Assembly (NCBI GenBank): GCA_947359465.1
Contig: OX375872.1
Span: 132,296,011 to 132,360,010, forward strand
DNA from: Metellina segmentata
Lineage: Eukaryota > Arthropoda > Arachnida > Araneae > Tetragnathidae
Direction: 5' to 3'
DNA: 64,000 bases
This document shows, one piece after another, positions 46,495 through 58,290 of this stretch. The position numbers and the translations under genes were made by a program. Numbering within the stretch: the stretch's first letter is position 1; each line of letters opens with the position of its first letter. Under the pieces are notes generated by a model, which worked only from the letters and a program-made list of their open reading frames with translations, was not told where the DNA came from and did no database searches.

Positions 46495-48090
46495 ATTTTT
46501 TATCCGTAATCTTCGTCGCAGCTCCGGGTGATAGCATTTGACAGGCCTTTCATGAAAATATCGCCTTTTGCAATATTCACTCGATTGCTTTTGCCACCTT
46601 TCCTTATTCATTTCCGAGCGCTAGTGTTTACCGTTTCAGACCTGAAAGCCATTTCCCAGCTCAGTTCGGTTTTGCAGCCGGTTGGTGATAAGACGGAAAA
46701 GGGAAGCAGACAGTCTGCGAAACTCATCACGGGATTATTGCTTTTTTAATTAAAAAAAAAAAAAACGGGAATAGGTTGCTAGCGGTTATAGTGGTTTATA
46801 TAAGTTGTATTGACCTGTTCCGGTTGTGAAAGTAGAAATGCAGTTTTTCTTCCTACGTATTCACACAAGCTAAAACTTTGCTTTCTTAGATCTCAATTTG
46901 TTTAGTCTTTTTGCTCATGTTTAACCGTCTGAACCTAGCCGCAATTGCGACATGTGTAGTGTTGCTTTTACCTCACAACATGCATAACCCTCCAAGTGGT
47001 TTCGACTGGATTCAATTCTAAGGAACAAAGCAACAGAATATCTTAAAAGGATTCAAATCTAAGAATATTTCCTTATTCATTTTCAAGCGTCAATGTTTAC
47101 CGTTTCAGACCTGAAAGTCATTTTCAAGCGTCAATGTTTACCGTTTCAGACCTGAAAGTCATTTTCAAGCGTCAATGTTTACCGTTTCAGACCTGAAAGT
47201 CATTTTCAAGCGTCAATGTTTACCGTTTCAGACCTGAAAGTCATTTTCAAGCGTCAATGTTTACCGTTTCAGACCTGAAAGTCATTTTCAAGCGTCAATG
47301 TTTACCGTTTCAGACCTGAAAGTCATTTCCCAGCTCGGGTCGGTTTTGCAATCGGTTGATGATAAGACAGAATGGGGAAAGAGACATTCTGCGAAACTCC
47401 ATCACGGGATTATTACTTTTTTAATTTAACTGAAAAGGAGATACGTCGGTTATAGCGGTATATAAAAGTTGCAATGTCTTGTTCCGATTGTGGCTGTAGA
47501 AATGCGTTATTTCTTCCTGAGCAAGCACACAAGCTCGAACTTTGCTTTCTTAGATCTCAATTTGTTCAGTCTTTTTTGCTCATGTCTAACTGTCTGAACC
47601 TAGCCAGGATTGGGACATGTGTAGTGTTGCTTTTACACCACAACATGCATAACCTACAAGTAGTTTCGACTGGATTCTATTTTAAGGAAAGGGAGGAGCA
47701 GTTACCAAAGGATTCCATTCTAAGGAAAGGAGTAATAGAGTATACCAAGATGATTCTAATCTGAGAATCTTTCCTTATTCATTTACGGGCGTTAGTGTTT
47801 ACCGTTTCAGACATGAAAGTCATTTTCAGCTTGGGTCGGTTTTGCAGCCGGTTGATGATAAGGCGAAATGGGGAAAGAGACAGTCAGGTAAAACTCATCA
47901 CGGGATTATTGCTTTTCTAATTTAAAAGAAAAAGGGATACGTTTCTAGCGGTTTTAGTGGTACATAAAGGTTGCAATGTCCTGTCCCAGTTGTGGCCGTA
48001 GAAATCCGCTATTCCTTCCTACGTATGCATACAAACGCAAGCTTCACATTGTTGGATATAAATTTGATTTTTTTTGTTCAAGTTTAATCC
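46495..48090. repeat. ~480-bp tandem triplication containing S2 pieces
   Basis: Three copies share TTACCGTTTCAGACCTGAAA, CGGTTTTGCAGCCGGTTG (46667, 47341 and 47837), CATCACGGGATTATTGCTTT and a block containing TAGATCTCAATTTGTT. The first two copies end with ACATGCATAACCCTCCAAGT or a variant, then a few S2 units (47005-47060, 47675-47765). The middle copy is longer because of an internal 41-bp expansion. Confidence 0.9.
47078..47323. repeat. 41-bp minisatellite, six identical copies
   Basis: CATTTTCAAGCGTCAATGTT + TACCGTTTCAGACCTGAAAGT repeats at 47078, 47119, 47160, 47201, 47242 and 47283. Copies look identical. The flanking members of the larger triplication have a single copy, so the expansion is local and recent. 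Confidence 0.97.
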
Positions 48091-48100
48091 TCTGAGGTTT

Positions 48101-48418
48101 GTGAGGTAGTTATGTATTTCAATGAACGTCGCAATTTAGCAACACGCGGGCTATTGGTGACGGTCCTGGACCAATCCCAAAGAAAAAGATCCAAGAACAA
48201 GACGCCTCGCAATTTTGAACCATGGTCAGATGACATGGTCATCACCTGAGCTGGAATCCTAATCTCCGATCTTTAACACCAAGCCATCATGAAGACATTT
48301 CAGGCCGTGACAGATTTAACGTGCGTTAGCCCCAGAGTACACGGCGGTCTTGGTGGGAACCGAGTTTATTGCTCTCAACCATGCGGTGGTTTAATCCGAT
48401 GCTCTACTATCGCGGTCC
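48101..48418 (-). mobile_element. tRNA-headed SINE, head type 1, diverged
   Basis: The inverted tail (TCAATGAACGTCGCAATTTA), the body (CTAATCTCCGATCTTTAACA in place of the usual CTCTCCAAACTTCCA) and a degenerate head (GCTCTACTATCGCGGTCC) are all present. It has more substitutions than the other full-length copies. Confidence 0.75.
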
Positions 48419-49256
48419 AAAATTCAACTGAAAAGTATCATTACAACTACAAAGAGTCAAAGTGAATGAGTGATCGATATACTTATTTTCAAACCCAACT
48501 TCACGCAGTCTACTTTTCACCGCCGAGCTTCTATTTCGGTTTTTTATGACGTACGGAGGAATTGAATGCACTACCTGGAACTGCACCGATTTATTACAGA
48601 GCATCTATAAATATTGCAGCCACACAGCGAAAAGGCAGGGAATCGATGACTACAGAATGTTAAAGAAAACCGTCATGAATAAAAGATCAGCTCGGGTTTC
48701 TTTTAGTTACTATATTTTGTCGAGCCTTGGTAAGAGTCGAAAACGCACCGTGATTGATCAACGCCTATTCTCTATTGGGAATACCACAGGATTAGAGCCT
48801 TTGGCTCTTTTTGATGCCAGAAATCACTGACGAGCCTCGGTGAGTTTACTGTATTACGCAACAAGGAGACTGGGCAAGAATCTCGACCACTCAAGAGATT
48901 ACATGTCTGATTAACTGATTTACTACCAAGGACAGAGCTTATTGACCCACTCAAGAGGTAAATACTCACCACTGGGACATAACTCTCCGTTTCCAGACAT
49001 ATTTTCGTCCGGAAGCGCTCAGGACTGGGGTGGTAGTGGGAGTTGATTATACCTTTCATGGGGTTGAATGGAACTAAATAGTTTCAGATACTTTTCTTTT
49101 TAAACCGCTTAGAGAGACATGATGAGAAAAACTTCCTAACCCCAAAGCAGCGACTGGGGAGTTTTACTTACGGTTAACTCTCAGCTGTCATCCTCGAGTA
49201 CTTAATTTGATTTTTATTCTGCGTCTTGCGGATTTATTTCCTTCGAAACTTATAGT
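48419..49256. other. Unique non-coding stretch
   Basis: Open frames of 94-95 codons overlap here on both strands (48546-48830 plus, 48772-49059 minus) without motifs. A short inverted pair around CTCAAGAG occurs near 48890-48956. No gene is called. Confidence 0.35.
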
Positions 49257-49260
49257 TTAA

Positions 49261-49356
49261 CCCTCTTGGGGGGTGTCTCGACGAGATATATCATTATCAG
49301 CAAAATTAGTCAGATCCTAACCGGCAAGATCTATTGTCGAAACTATTTGGATAGTT
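49261..49356. mobile_element. Short complete S1 element (~96 bp)
   Basis: TTAA at 49257-49260 is followed by CCCTCTTGGGGGGTGTCTCG and a single S1 unit (ACGAGATATATCATTATC). The right terminus TTGTCGAAACTATTTGGATA follows, with TTAG in place of the second TTAA. It shows the element without an expanded array and so defines both ends. Confidence 0.7.
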
Positions 49357-49368
49357 AGGTATACATAC

Positions 49369-50071
49369 TAGGGATGCGACATCGACAGCAAAACATCGAT
49401 GTTTTGAAACATCGATGTTCAAAATTAAAACATCGATGTTGTTAATACATCGACCCAAAACCATCGATGTTTTTAAACATCGATGTTCTTAAAATTCAGT
49501 GCATTTAAACATTTTCCCCCCATTTCTAAAAACTGGTTTATCAACTAGTGATGCTTCATGGACAGCAAAACATCGATGTTTTTAAAATTCAGTGTATTTA
49601 AACTTTTTTCCCCATTTCTTAAAACTGGCTTAGCAACTAGTCATGCAACATCGCAGCAAAACATCGATGTTTTGAAACTTCGATGTTCAAAATTAAAACA
49701 TGGATGTTGATAATAAATCGCACCAAAACCATCGATGTTTTTAAAATTCAGTGTATTTAAATTTTTTCCTCATTTTTTAAAACTGGTTTAGCAACTAGTG
49801 ATGCGACATTGTCTCCAATGCATTGATGTCGCATCCCTACTTTTCAGGCCCTTCACTCTTGGCCACTTTGGTCTATAAGTATGTTCAATTTGCTGATTAT
49901 AAAAATTATGCTACTTTGTTATTTTTAAAATTTTTATAACGATACTTTTTTAATTTAAAAATAAAACATCGATAACGTAAAAACATCGATGTTACAAAAA
50001 CATCGACTCCAATATATCGATGTTAAAAACATCGATGCTCTGAAAACATCGACATCGATGTCGCATCCCTA
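49369..50071. mobile_element. Non-autonomous hAT-type element, copy 2
   Basis: The element is 703 bp, starts TAGGGATGCGACATCGAC and ends GACATCGATGTCGCATCCCTA. Perfect 8-bp target duplications ATACATAC lie at 49361-49368 and 50072-50079. It has the same ~140-bp internal units and AACATCGATGTT palindromes as the 17.7 kb copy but fewer units. It inserted 12 bp from the end of a short S1 element. Confidence 0.9.
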
Positions 50072-50079
50072 ATACATAC

Positions 50080-51089
50080 CTATGTATACACATTGCAAAA
50101 CCTTCAATCCTAAACGAAATATTTCACTTTTGGTAGGCTTGTCAGTATATATTTCAATGCCGCCTAGTGATATACATTTGTTATTTATTTATTTTCGTAT
50201 TTATAAAGCCTTTCTTCACAATCGCAGAAGAAATAAAACTAATTAGTTAAGAAAAATAAATCTAATTAGTCAAACAAACAGTCCCATTACGGCTTATTTA
50301 CCTTAAGACATATATCATATTTACATTTTATGATACAAGAATATTTCATTTGGTTTTTTAACCGCGCTGATGTGACCCAAGTGCTTAGGAAACAACTGCC
50401 CCATTCCTAGTTATACACAAACCCATTAAGCTCGCAATGTGTGGTGTCATTTGCTCCAAAAAACCTGTTTGGACACTACTTGCATCGTAGAGGCAGTAAG
50501 CCCTAAAAACGCAACTTGATTTTATCTTCTAAACACCCTAATTACCCACTGAGGAGAGGGGGCAATTACGCTGTTTAATCATGCAAAGCTAAATACCCCT
50601 TCATGAAAATCAAATACCTCCCACTTGGAATAGAATCAGAAAAATACATGCAGTCATCTGTATTGCTCTTAATTGGTCGTTATATGCATCAATCAGTGTG
50701 AAATAGTGACAGTAAATTACAACCGTGTCCGCTTAGCATGTCCTGACATGTGTAATACGCTGTGTTATTATTCAGTTTCTAATTAATCTGGAGTTTTTAT
50801 TTATGTTCAGCGGTTGGTATTTGCGTTTAAGATGCCAATGGGAGTGATATTTCTGTTTGATGAGCTATTAGTTATATGACCTCTGGTAATGACAAGTGGT
50901 GATATGGGTTGGGATTAATGTAATTTTAGGTGACGCATAACTGTCCACTCTGCAGGTATATTATAATTCAGCTGCTGTTTAATCTGTTACGTTCATGATT
51001 AGCGGTATAGTTGCTATTCCTTAAACTGCAGATATGTTTAGTACACAATTCTTAGGAATATTAAATTTTCGCCCGATAAAAGAATTAAG
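50080..51089. other. Unique non-coding stretch
   Basis: No open frame or repeat recognised. A short duplicated phrase (AAACTAATTAGTTAAGAAAA, TCTAATTAGTCAAACAAA) lies near 50236-50275. Confidence 0.4.
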
Positions 51090-51540
51090 AATTCTAATTT
51101 TAAAAGAATCAATCAATCAGTTTTAGTATTTTTGACCAATAGAATTCAGGGTTTCTAACCCGTTTTATTATTTTTGACTAGTAGAATGCAGGGCAACTAA
51201 CCAGTTTTAGCATTATTGACCTTAAGAACTAACCAGTTTTATCATTATTGATCTTTAGAAACTAACCAACGCTAGCATAATAGAATAAATAGCTTTTAAC
51301 CAGTTAAAAATTTTTTGAGGGCTTTTAACCAATTTTATCAGTAATGTGTGGCCAAGCGAACGAATAGTTTTTTTAATTAGTATTTTTGACGAATATAATT
51401 TATGGCTTCTGATCAATAAGCATTTTTCATCAATAGATAGCAAAGTTTCTAACCAATTTCGACATTTTTGATCAATAGAAGCATGGCTATATACTAACCG
51501 GTTTTAATATTTTTGATCAATGGAAGTGTAGTAAAATGCC
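51090..51540. repeat. ~50-60-bp degenerate tandem array
   Basis: Units of the type CTAACCAGTTTTAGTATTTT, TGACCAATAGAATTCAGGGT repeat about eight times with strong divergence. Confidence 0.75.
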
Positions 51541-51550
51541 ATGTATCTAG

Positions 51551-51990
51551 AAAGCTTTAACGGGAATTTCACTTAGCCTCTGCTGAACCGCTTCAAAAGT
51601 GACTGTAAATAGCTTGGCTGAGCATCTCAATTACTGAAACGTCTCCAGAGCTTCGTGTTCTCAAAATATTTACTAGCATTATCCCTCCATCGAAATTTAC
51701 ATACGTGCATGTTGCACGTATCAAAATTAAACTATAGTCAAAGGTATGAATCTTTAGAAATCGAATGTACAACACTCTTTGAGAAATATTTATGTATGCG
51801 ACACCGCGCTGGACGGTGGTAAGATGCCGCGCATCCAGAAACGTTAATCCTTTTCGAAAGAAAGCTTTAATTGGAATTTCACCAATGCTTTGCTGAACCG
51901 CTTCAAAAGTGGCTGGAAATAGCCTGGTTGAGCATCCCAATTACAGAAACGTCTCCAGGGCTTCGCTTCTAAAAAATCATCAAACCTCAT
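51551..51990. repeat. 311-bp-offset direct duplication
   Basis: The segment from 51551 (AAAGCTTTAACGGGAATTTC) recurs from 51862 (AAAGCTTTAATTGGAATTTC), with shared TGCTGAACCGCTTCAAAAGT and GAAACGTCTCCAG. The minus-strand open frame 51593-51940 spans the junction and is not conserved between the copies, since the second copy has an early stop. Confidence 0.8.
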
Positions 51991-52920
51991 CTCTCCAGCG
52001 AGATCTCGGTTCAATATGCATGTTGCATTACCCTTTTGGGTGAATAGATGCTCATCAAACTGAGCCTCATTTTCTACTAATCAAGCCTTTAATTTGTCGG
52101 TTGGAAGTAATTTGAATAAATTTCCCCCATCGACAAGCAACAACGCCTTTTAAGTACATCGTGCATTGGAAATAAATCTCTTTCTTTCACAGGGAACGGT
52201 GCTATTGTCTTTCCCCTCCTTTAAACGAATTCCGGCACACAAAAAAGCAACTCGGGTTACGAAAATTTCATCAAATGAAAAAGAGATAAACTCGGGCAAA
52301 ACTCTCCCTCCTCAGTGCTTTATTGATCCGCGCCCCTGTATCTTATTGTGGTAATTTCCTGGAAGAAAACCCGCGTCTAAATCCCTAAACAAACAATACA
52401 GCGGAATGTAAACGAAATTAGTGTTCGTCTAAAACCCACTAAGAAAAGGTGATCTTTTAAGTAACGAAGGGAGGAGAAAAAGGAGGAAAGATCGAAAAGA
52501 ACCTGACGAACAACCGAAAAGAAGCAAATAAGAAAGCGGTACGGTGGCCATCCAATCATTGCGGACAATCCCCTCTATCCCGGATGAGTTAGGGAAACCG
52601 AGGGGCACCTTTAACGAAATCCTTAAGAACTCGAAAGCTATAGATTTTATTCCTCATTTTATTGGGTTCGCTTTCCACCAAAGAAATGGGGTAAAAGTTC
52701 CGAGCCCCGTCCACGTCAACAAGCCTTTGTGCCCGGTTCCTGAAGCTTAATCAACCTTAGGCCCCAGAAACTATACTTTGGTAATGGGTCACAGTTGGCT
52801 TGAGATGAGAACAGGGATCGAATAACCGTGGGTCGTTGATTATCCAAGGGCCAGCGAAGCGATGAGTAGGTCTTTCCTCTTTAGTGTAGCATGTATCTCC
52901 CTAAGCACTCGACCGACCAC
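51991..52920. other. Unique, relatively GC-rich non-coding stretch
   Basis: Open frames of 62-68 codons (52166-52354 and 52544-52750, plus strand) have no recognised motif and no strong splice context. No repeat family found. Confidence 0.35.
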
Positions 52921-54110
52921 TTACATTTATTACTTTTATGGCGACTGCACTTACCATTCGAAAAGGGTTTTCGGGGATTAGGGAAAGACGGCGTTTCGCT
53001 GTCCGCAATGCCCGATATGACGATAAAGCGTTATTGTTGCCATGATACCATAAGTGATCGTAAGGGAAATTTCTTTCAGTCCATCGTACGACCGTCTTTT
53101 AAGGCAAGTGTCGATAGGACTAATTAAGTTTAATGAAATTTGAGATTCGTTTTCTTCCTTAGTAGAAGTCTTACATTTATTACTTTTATGGCGACTGCAC
53201 TTACCATTCGAAAAGGGTTTTCGGGGATTAGGGAAAGACGGCGTTTCGCTGTCCGCAATGCCCGATATGACGATAAAGCGTTATTGTTGCCATGATACCA
53301 TAAGTGATCGTAAGGGAAAGTTCTTTCAGTCCATCGTACGACCGTCTTTTAAGGCAAGTGTCGATAGGACTAATTAAGTTTAATGAAATTTGAGATTCGT
53401 TTTCTTCCTTAGTAGAAGTCTTACATTTATTACTTTTATGGCGACTGCACTTACCATTCGAAAAGGGTTTTCGGGGATTAGGGAAAGACGGCGTTTCGCT
53501 GTCCGCGATGTCTGATACGATGATAAAGCGTTATTGTTGCCATGATACCATAAGTGATCGTAAGGGAAAGTTCTTTCAGTCCGTCGTATGACCGTCTTTT
53601 AAGGCAAGTGTCGATAGGACTAATTAAGTTTAGGGAAATTTCAGATTCGTTTCCTTCCTTAGTAAAAGTCTTACATTTGTACTTTTATGGCTACTGTACT
53701 TACCATTTGAAAAGGGTTATCTGGAATTAGAGGAAGCCTGCGTTTCGCTGTCCGCCATGTTTGATATGAACGATAAAGCTTAATTGTTGCCATGGTACCA
53801 TTAAGTGATCGTAAGGGAAAGTTCTTTCAGTCCATCGTATGACCGTCTTTTAAGACAAGTGTTCTTTGGATGTATTAAGTAAGTTGAAGTAAGTTAAATT
53901 TGAGACCGTCATCTTCCTTAGTATAAGTTTACATTTTACACTTTGGTGGCAGCTGCATTTACCATTCAAAGAGGGTTTTCGTGGATTAGGTAAATATGGT
54001 GTTTAGTTGTCCGTGATGCCCTATACGACAATAAAGGATTATTGTTACCCTGATACCGCAAGGTATTCTAAAGAAAAGTTCTTTCAGTCCATAGTATGGG
54101 CGTCTTTCTT
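52921..54110. repeat. 250-bp tandem array with a divergence gradient
   Basis: TTACATTTATTACTTTTATG starts copies at 52921, 53171, 53421 and 53671 (exactly 250 bp apart), then 53929. Copies 1-3 are nearly identical, copy 4 differs at many sites and copy 5 is strongly diverged and ends near 54110. A plus-strand frame (52891-53127) falls inside the unit but is not credible as a gene. Confidence 0.95.
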
Positions 54111-54487
54111 AACAGTTTTATTTGAGAAATCCAAAAGTCTAACAAACTATTTCCACTACTTTCTGCCTACTTTGATACTGATGTAATAACTGTCATACTT
54201 ATGACTACTGCCTACCCATGTTGCATGGCTAAAGATCACAATTTAAAATTTCCTAATAATTTACCTTCAAATTACTTTAAAAAGGCAATACTTTAAAATA
54301 TACTTGGTCAATAGATATCAATGATACTAAGACAGGAATACTTTGATGATAACAAGTTTGGCAGGAATTTTTGTAACAAGGCAAGAAGTCAATACTGTTA
54401 TCCTCCGTTTCATGGTCTAAGATGTAAATGGTGGTTCAATCGGTGATACTAAGAGAGGCATTCTTTGATAATTACCAGATACAACTA

Positions 54488-55696
54488 CACAGTCCAGTCA
54501 CATTAATGTGACCACCACCTACTTTCGTCGTCAACGTGAAATAACCAATCACAAAAGGCAAGTGGCAGCACATTGCAGTGGAGTGTATATATAGGATGTC
54601 CTATGGCATCGGAAAGCATTTCAATCGTTGGCGTAATGCAGAAACGCAGCGATTTATCCGACGTCCAAAAGGGCATGATTATTGGCTTTCGGGTCAAGGG
54701 TGGAAGCATTTCGGAAACGGCTAATTTTGTGAACTGTTCGCGTGCCGCCGTGGTAAAAATATACCGTGCATGGCAAAATGGTTCAAAATCAGCGGCGTGG
54801 CACATGTGGTGCACCACGGGCTAAGATGACAGAGGCGAACGAAGGCTACGGAGATGCGTTCGGGCGAATAGACGTGCAAGTGTTAAGCAACTGACCACCC
54901 AGATTAACCAAGAGGATACCAAGAGTGTATCCTCAACAACGGTTCAGCGAACGTTGCTGTGCATGGGCCTCCGCAGCAGACGCCTGGTTAATCCGCCTAT
55001 GCTGACTGCTGTTCATCGGCGACGAAGGCTGGAATTTTCACGCCAGTACCACAACTGGACGTCCACAGGGTGGCAACAGGTGGCTTTTTCCGATGAATCA
55101 CATATTATGCTCCATCGGACAGATGGACGCTGGAGTATACGGCGTGAAACGTCTGAAAGCAAACACACTGCAACAATTGCCAGAAGGATCCAGGCTGGAG
55201 GAGGGAGCATTATGGTTTTGGGAACGTTTTCCTGGCATTCACTGGGTTGACTCATCATTGTGGAAGGCACGATGGATCAGCACAAGTACGCATCTGTCCT
55301 TGCGGACCATGTCCACCATGCGAATTATTTTCCCTCAGAATGGTGGCATTTACCAGCAGGACAATGCGAAGTGTCATACAGCTCGCAGTGTATGTGCGTG
55401 GTTCGAAGAGCACCAGGATGTGTTTACCGTACTCCCATGGCCAGCAAACTCACCGGATTAAAACCCAATAGAGAATCTGCGGGACCACCTCGATCGGGTT
55501 GTTCGCGCCATGGATCCTCAACCGTGTAATCTAGTGCAGCTGGCCACGGCACTGGAGTGGGCATGGTTCAACATCCCAGTTAACACCTTCAGAAACCTAA
55601 TTGACTCTCTTCCTGCACGTCTAGCAGCGGTCCGCTCTGCCAAAGGTGGTTATTCTGGCTTTTGACAGGTGGTCACATTAATGTGATTGGACTGTG
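54488..55696 (+). mobile_element. Tc1-like DNA transposon with DD36E-type spacing, dead
   Basis: The element is 1209 bp between TA at 54486-54487 and TA at 55697-55698. The ends CACAGTCCAGTCACATTAAT and the inverse of the right end match for about 28 bp with one difference. Because TIRs and target duplication are clean, the insertion boundaries are certain. Its host is a 130-bp satellite, which continues on both sides. Confidence 0.95.
54603..55665 (+). pseudogene. Tc1-like transposase pseudogene
   Basis: Starting at ATG 54603 (or 54636), the frame gives KRSDLSDVQKGMIIGFRVKG, a helix-turn-helix N-terminus. It continues through an in-frame TAA (54822-54824) to VAFSDESHIMLHRTDGRW, which holds the first catalytic aspartate, and through a second stop (TGA, 55248-55250) to EGTMDQHKYASVLADH. 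A small deletion near 55318 changes frame to GGIYQQDNAKCHTARSV with the second aspartate. A TAA at 55462-55464 falls just before NPIEN with the catalytic glutamate. The tail ends AKGGYSGF at 55663-55665. I count 36 residues between the last two catalytic residues. Three stops and one frameshift make it non-functional. Confidence 0.93.
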
Positions 55697-56330
55697 TATA
55701 TCAATATTACAAGACAACATTTTTTAACGACGTAATGACCCTCCGTTATTTTGTCCAGCGAGTAAGTAGTGCCTAAATAGATATCAATGGTATTAATACG
55801 GGAAGTCTCTTATGATTACAACTTCCACAGGAATCTACGCATATTACAAGACAACATATATCAACGCAATGATCCTCCGTTATTTTTCCAACGAGTATGT
55901 GGTGTCTAAATAGACATCAATGCTATTAAGACAGGAAGTCTTTGATGATAGCAACTTCCACAGGAATCCACATTACAAGACAACATATATCAACGCAATA
56001 ATACCCCGTTATTTTGTCCAGCGAGTACGTAGTGTCTAAATAGGCATCAATGCTATTGATATAGGAAGCCTTTAACAACAATCCACAGGAATCAATATTA
56101 CAAGACAACATATATCAACGCGATGATCCTCCGTTATTTTTTCCAGAGAGTAAATAGTGTCTCAATAGACATTAAAGCTATTAAAACAGGAAGATTATTT
56201 TGAAGTTTACTAGAAGATTATATAGAAGTCTTTGAAGTTATAACTTCCACAGGAATCTCTATTCCAAGGCACATATCGCAATGATGATTCTCCGTTTTAT
56301 AGTTCAAGAACTAAGCGTACCAATATGACA

Positions 56331-56929
56331 TCAAATCATGTGATGTGTGATGTTTACACATCGTCGTGTAAATACTCCCACGCCTTAATACTGAGGCTAA
56401 AATATCGATCTAAGCTAATACCTTTAACAATGAGCAATATTAATAATTGTTAAATTTAAGCGACCTCTCCAGTGCTTAATCTAGCTAAGCTCTTCGTAGA
56501 GTCAAGGTATGGCAGTTATTCAGATCGATCTAATGGCAGATCGCTTAAATGTCCCACTCAACATAAATGAAAGTTTAATTTCGCTTTAATTCCCTTTTAA
56601 TGAATTTCTACCGCTCCGCCATTGTGTCTTGCTCCCTGTGGAGCTTCTATTTTTCATAATACAAATAATTAGGTTCCGTACATTTGAATTCAATGTCAGG
56701 GAGTGAACCTAAGGGAGTCGTAGATAAGAGGCCTCAGTTTGGAGACATTGACTGGCCCTTAATACTTAAGTGTAAGAGGGAATTAGTGTTTAAAAGTACA
56801 GAACATAAGAAAACGCGATGTTAGTTGGTATTTGTTTAGTTGAGCTGTCTTGTCGACAAGATTATTTACTTTCAGCCAAGGAGGTTTAATATATCTGTCA
56901 GGCAATCAAAAAAGCAGTATCCCTAAGTC
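56331..56929. other. Unique non-coding stretch
   Basis: The part 56400-56690 is non-repetitive and moderately GC-rich, with homeodomain-type TAAT words (CTTTAATTCCCTTTTAATGA). No open frame. It could be regulatory, but the sequence alone cannot show it. Confidence 0.35.
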
Positions 56930-57335
56930 TGGTCTTTAAGAGCTGATGGTTATTGCATACTGTGTTAAAAGCATCTAATACTTAACAGGCGCTTGATGAC
57001 AAGATGATTGATCACTGTTCTGCTGATTAAACTGCTGAATGGGTGTGCTTTGTTTACTAGTTTTATAAAGACGTCGACTTGACGGTTGTTGAAAACAGCA
57101 AAGAAAGTATGTAATACTTCTCAGACACTATATGACAGTAGAATCATGTCAACTGTTTATGGAGGGTGATCTGTTTTCTAATGTTATAAATGCGTCGATT
57201 TGATGGTTGTTGCAAGGAGCAAAAAAAGTCTAATATTTCACAAACACTTGATGACAGTATGACGACTTCAACGGTTGATAAAGGCTCTGCATTTTAGTGT
57301 GATAAAGGCGTTGATTGAGGGGTGTTACATACAGC
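56930..57335. repeat. Degenerate ~125-bp tandem array, 3-4 copies
   Basis: Units contain GCGTCGATTTGATGGTTGTT and CACTTGATGACAGTATGA with variation. Copies are well diverged. Confidence 0.65.
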
Positions 57336-57369
57336 GTATGTAAGTATCAATGCTTAACGCTTACTTATT

Positions 57370-58290
57370 AATTAGAGAAACATATTTTAAGGCCGTTCTG
57401 TATAAGTAGGCACGATGGTAGAATAAGACACATTCTTAGAAGTGACAGAAACACGGAATACTGACACCTCAATTCGACAACACGTCTTATGTTTCTTAAC
57501 GTGTTTAATTAAATCAACCCATCAATGATAGTGCCAAATACCTTCAACAAGAACCCACACAGGTTCTCTTCAAATATCTCCCTCTACTAGGATTAATTTA
57601 CTCCAGCGTTCAAAAGAATTATCTGCAAGCTCTAGGCATTTTTTATTCATTTATTTCGATTTTGATTCAAGTACACTACTTGTATAAAGTCACAGAAAAC
57701 TCCGAGCAGAGAAACGTAAGGCCATCCCGTATAAGTAGATAAGATGGTTGAATAGGAGAATCTTGGAGGTCTCACAGGGCAGCCACACAGAATACTGAAA
57801 CCGCAATTCGACAAAATGTCTTCCGTTTCCTAACGCGTCTAATTAAATCAACCCAACAATGATCTCTGCAAAAACCTTCTACAAGCACCCACACAGGATC
57901 CCCTTAAATCTATCCCTCTACTCGTATTCATTTACGCCAGAGTCAAACAAGAATTACCTGCAGGCTTTAGGGTATTCGTTATTCATTTATTTCGATTTTG
58001 ATTCAAGTACGCTACTTGTGTAAAGCCACAGAAGCCTCCAAGCAGAGAAACGTATTTATGGTCTTTATGGCCATCCTGTACAACAAGGTACGATAGTGGG
58101 ATACGAGAAAATTTACTTTTAATTAAAACCCAACCAGACTCCAGCAACCACCCAGGAATGTTAAACCCCGATTCGACAACATGTCTTCCGTTCACGAACA
58201 CGTTCAATTAAACCAACCCCTGCAATGATCACGACTGCAAAATTTCAACAAGAACCGAATCAAGATCCTTTTAATCTACCCCAGACATAC
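57370..58290. repeat. ~330-350-bp tandem triplication
   Basis: GCCGTTCTGTATAAGTAG at 57392 recurs as GCCATCCCGTATAAGTAG at 57721 and GCCATCCTGTACAACAAG at 58069. The copies share CAATTCGACAA, CTCGTATTCATTTACGCC-type phrases and TTTATTTCGATTTTGATTCA. They diverge by about 15-25 percent. Confidence 0.85.

Larger units (their letters stand above)
54111..56330. repeat. ~130-bp satellite array, split by a Tc1 insertion
   Basis: Units with ATTACAAGACAACATATATC, GATCCTCCGTTATTTTGTCC and AGACATCAATGCTATTAAGA, then ACAGGAAGTCTTTGATGATA occur at 55706, 55843, 55972 and 56097 (137, 129 and 125 bp apart). Diverged units occur to the left near 54300-54485. The Tc1 element 54488-55696 lies inside a unit. 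Confidence 0.85.

Noticed and set aside
51593..51940. Minus-strand 115-codon frame in a duplicated segment
   Set aside because: The second copy of the duplication has an early stop and the residues are not conserved; no family resemblance.
52891..53127. Plus-strand 78-codon frame
   Set aside because: Starts outside and runs through the 250-bp tandem unit; the diverged fourth and fifth copies do not preserve it.
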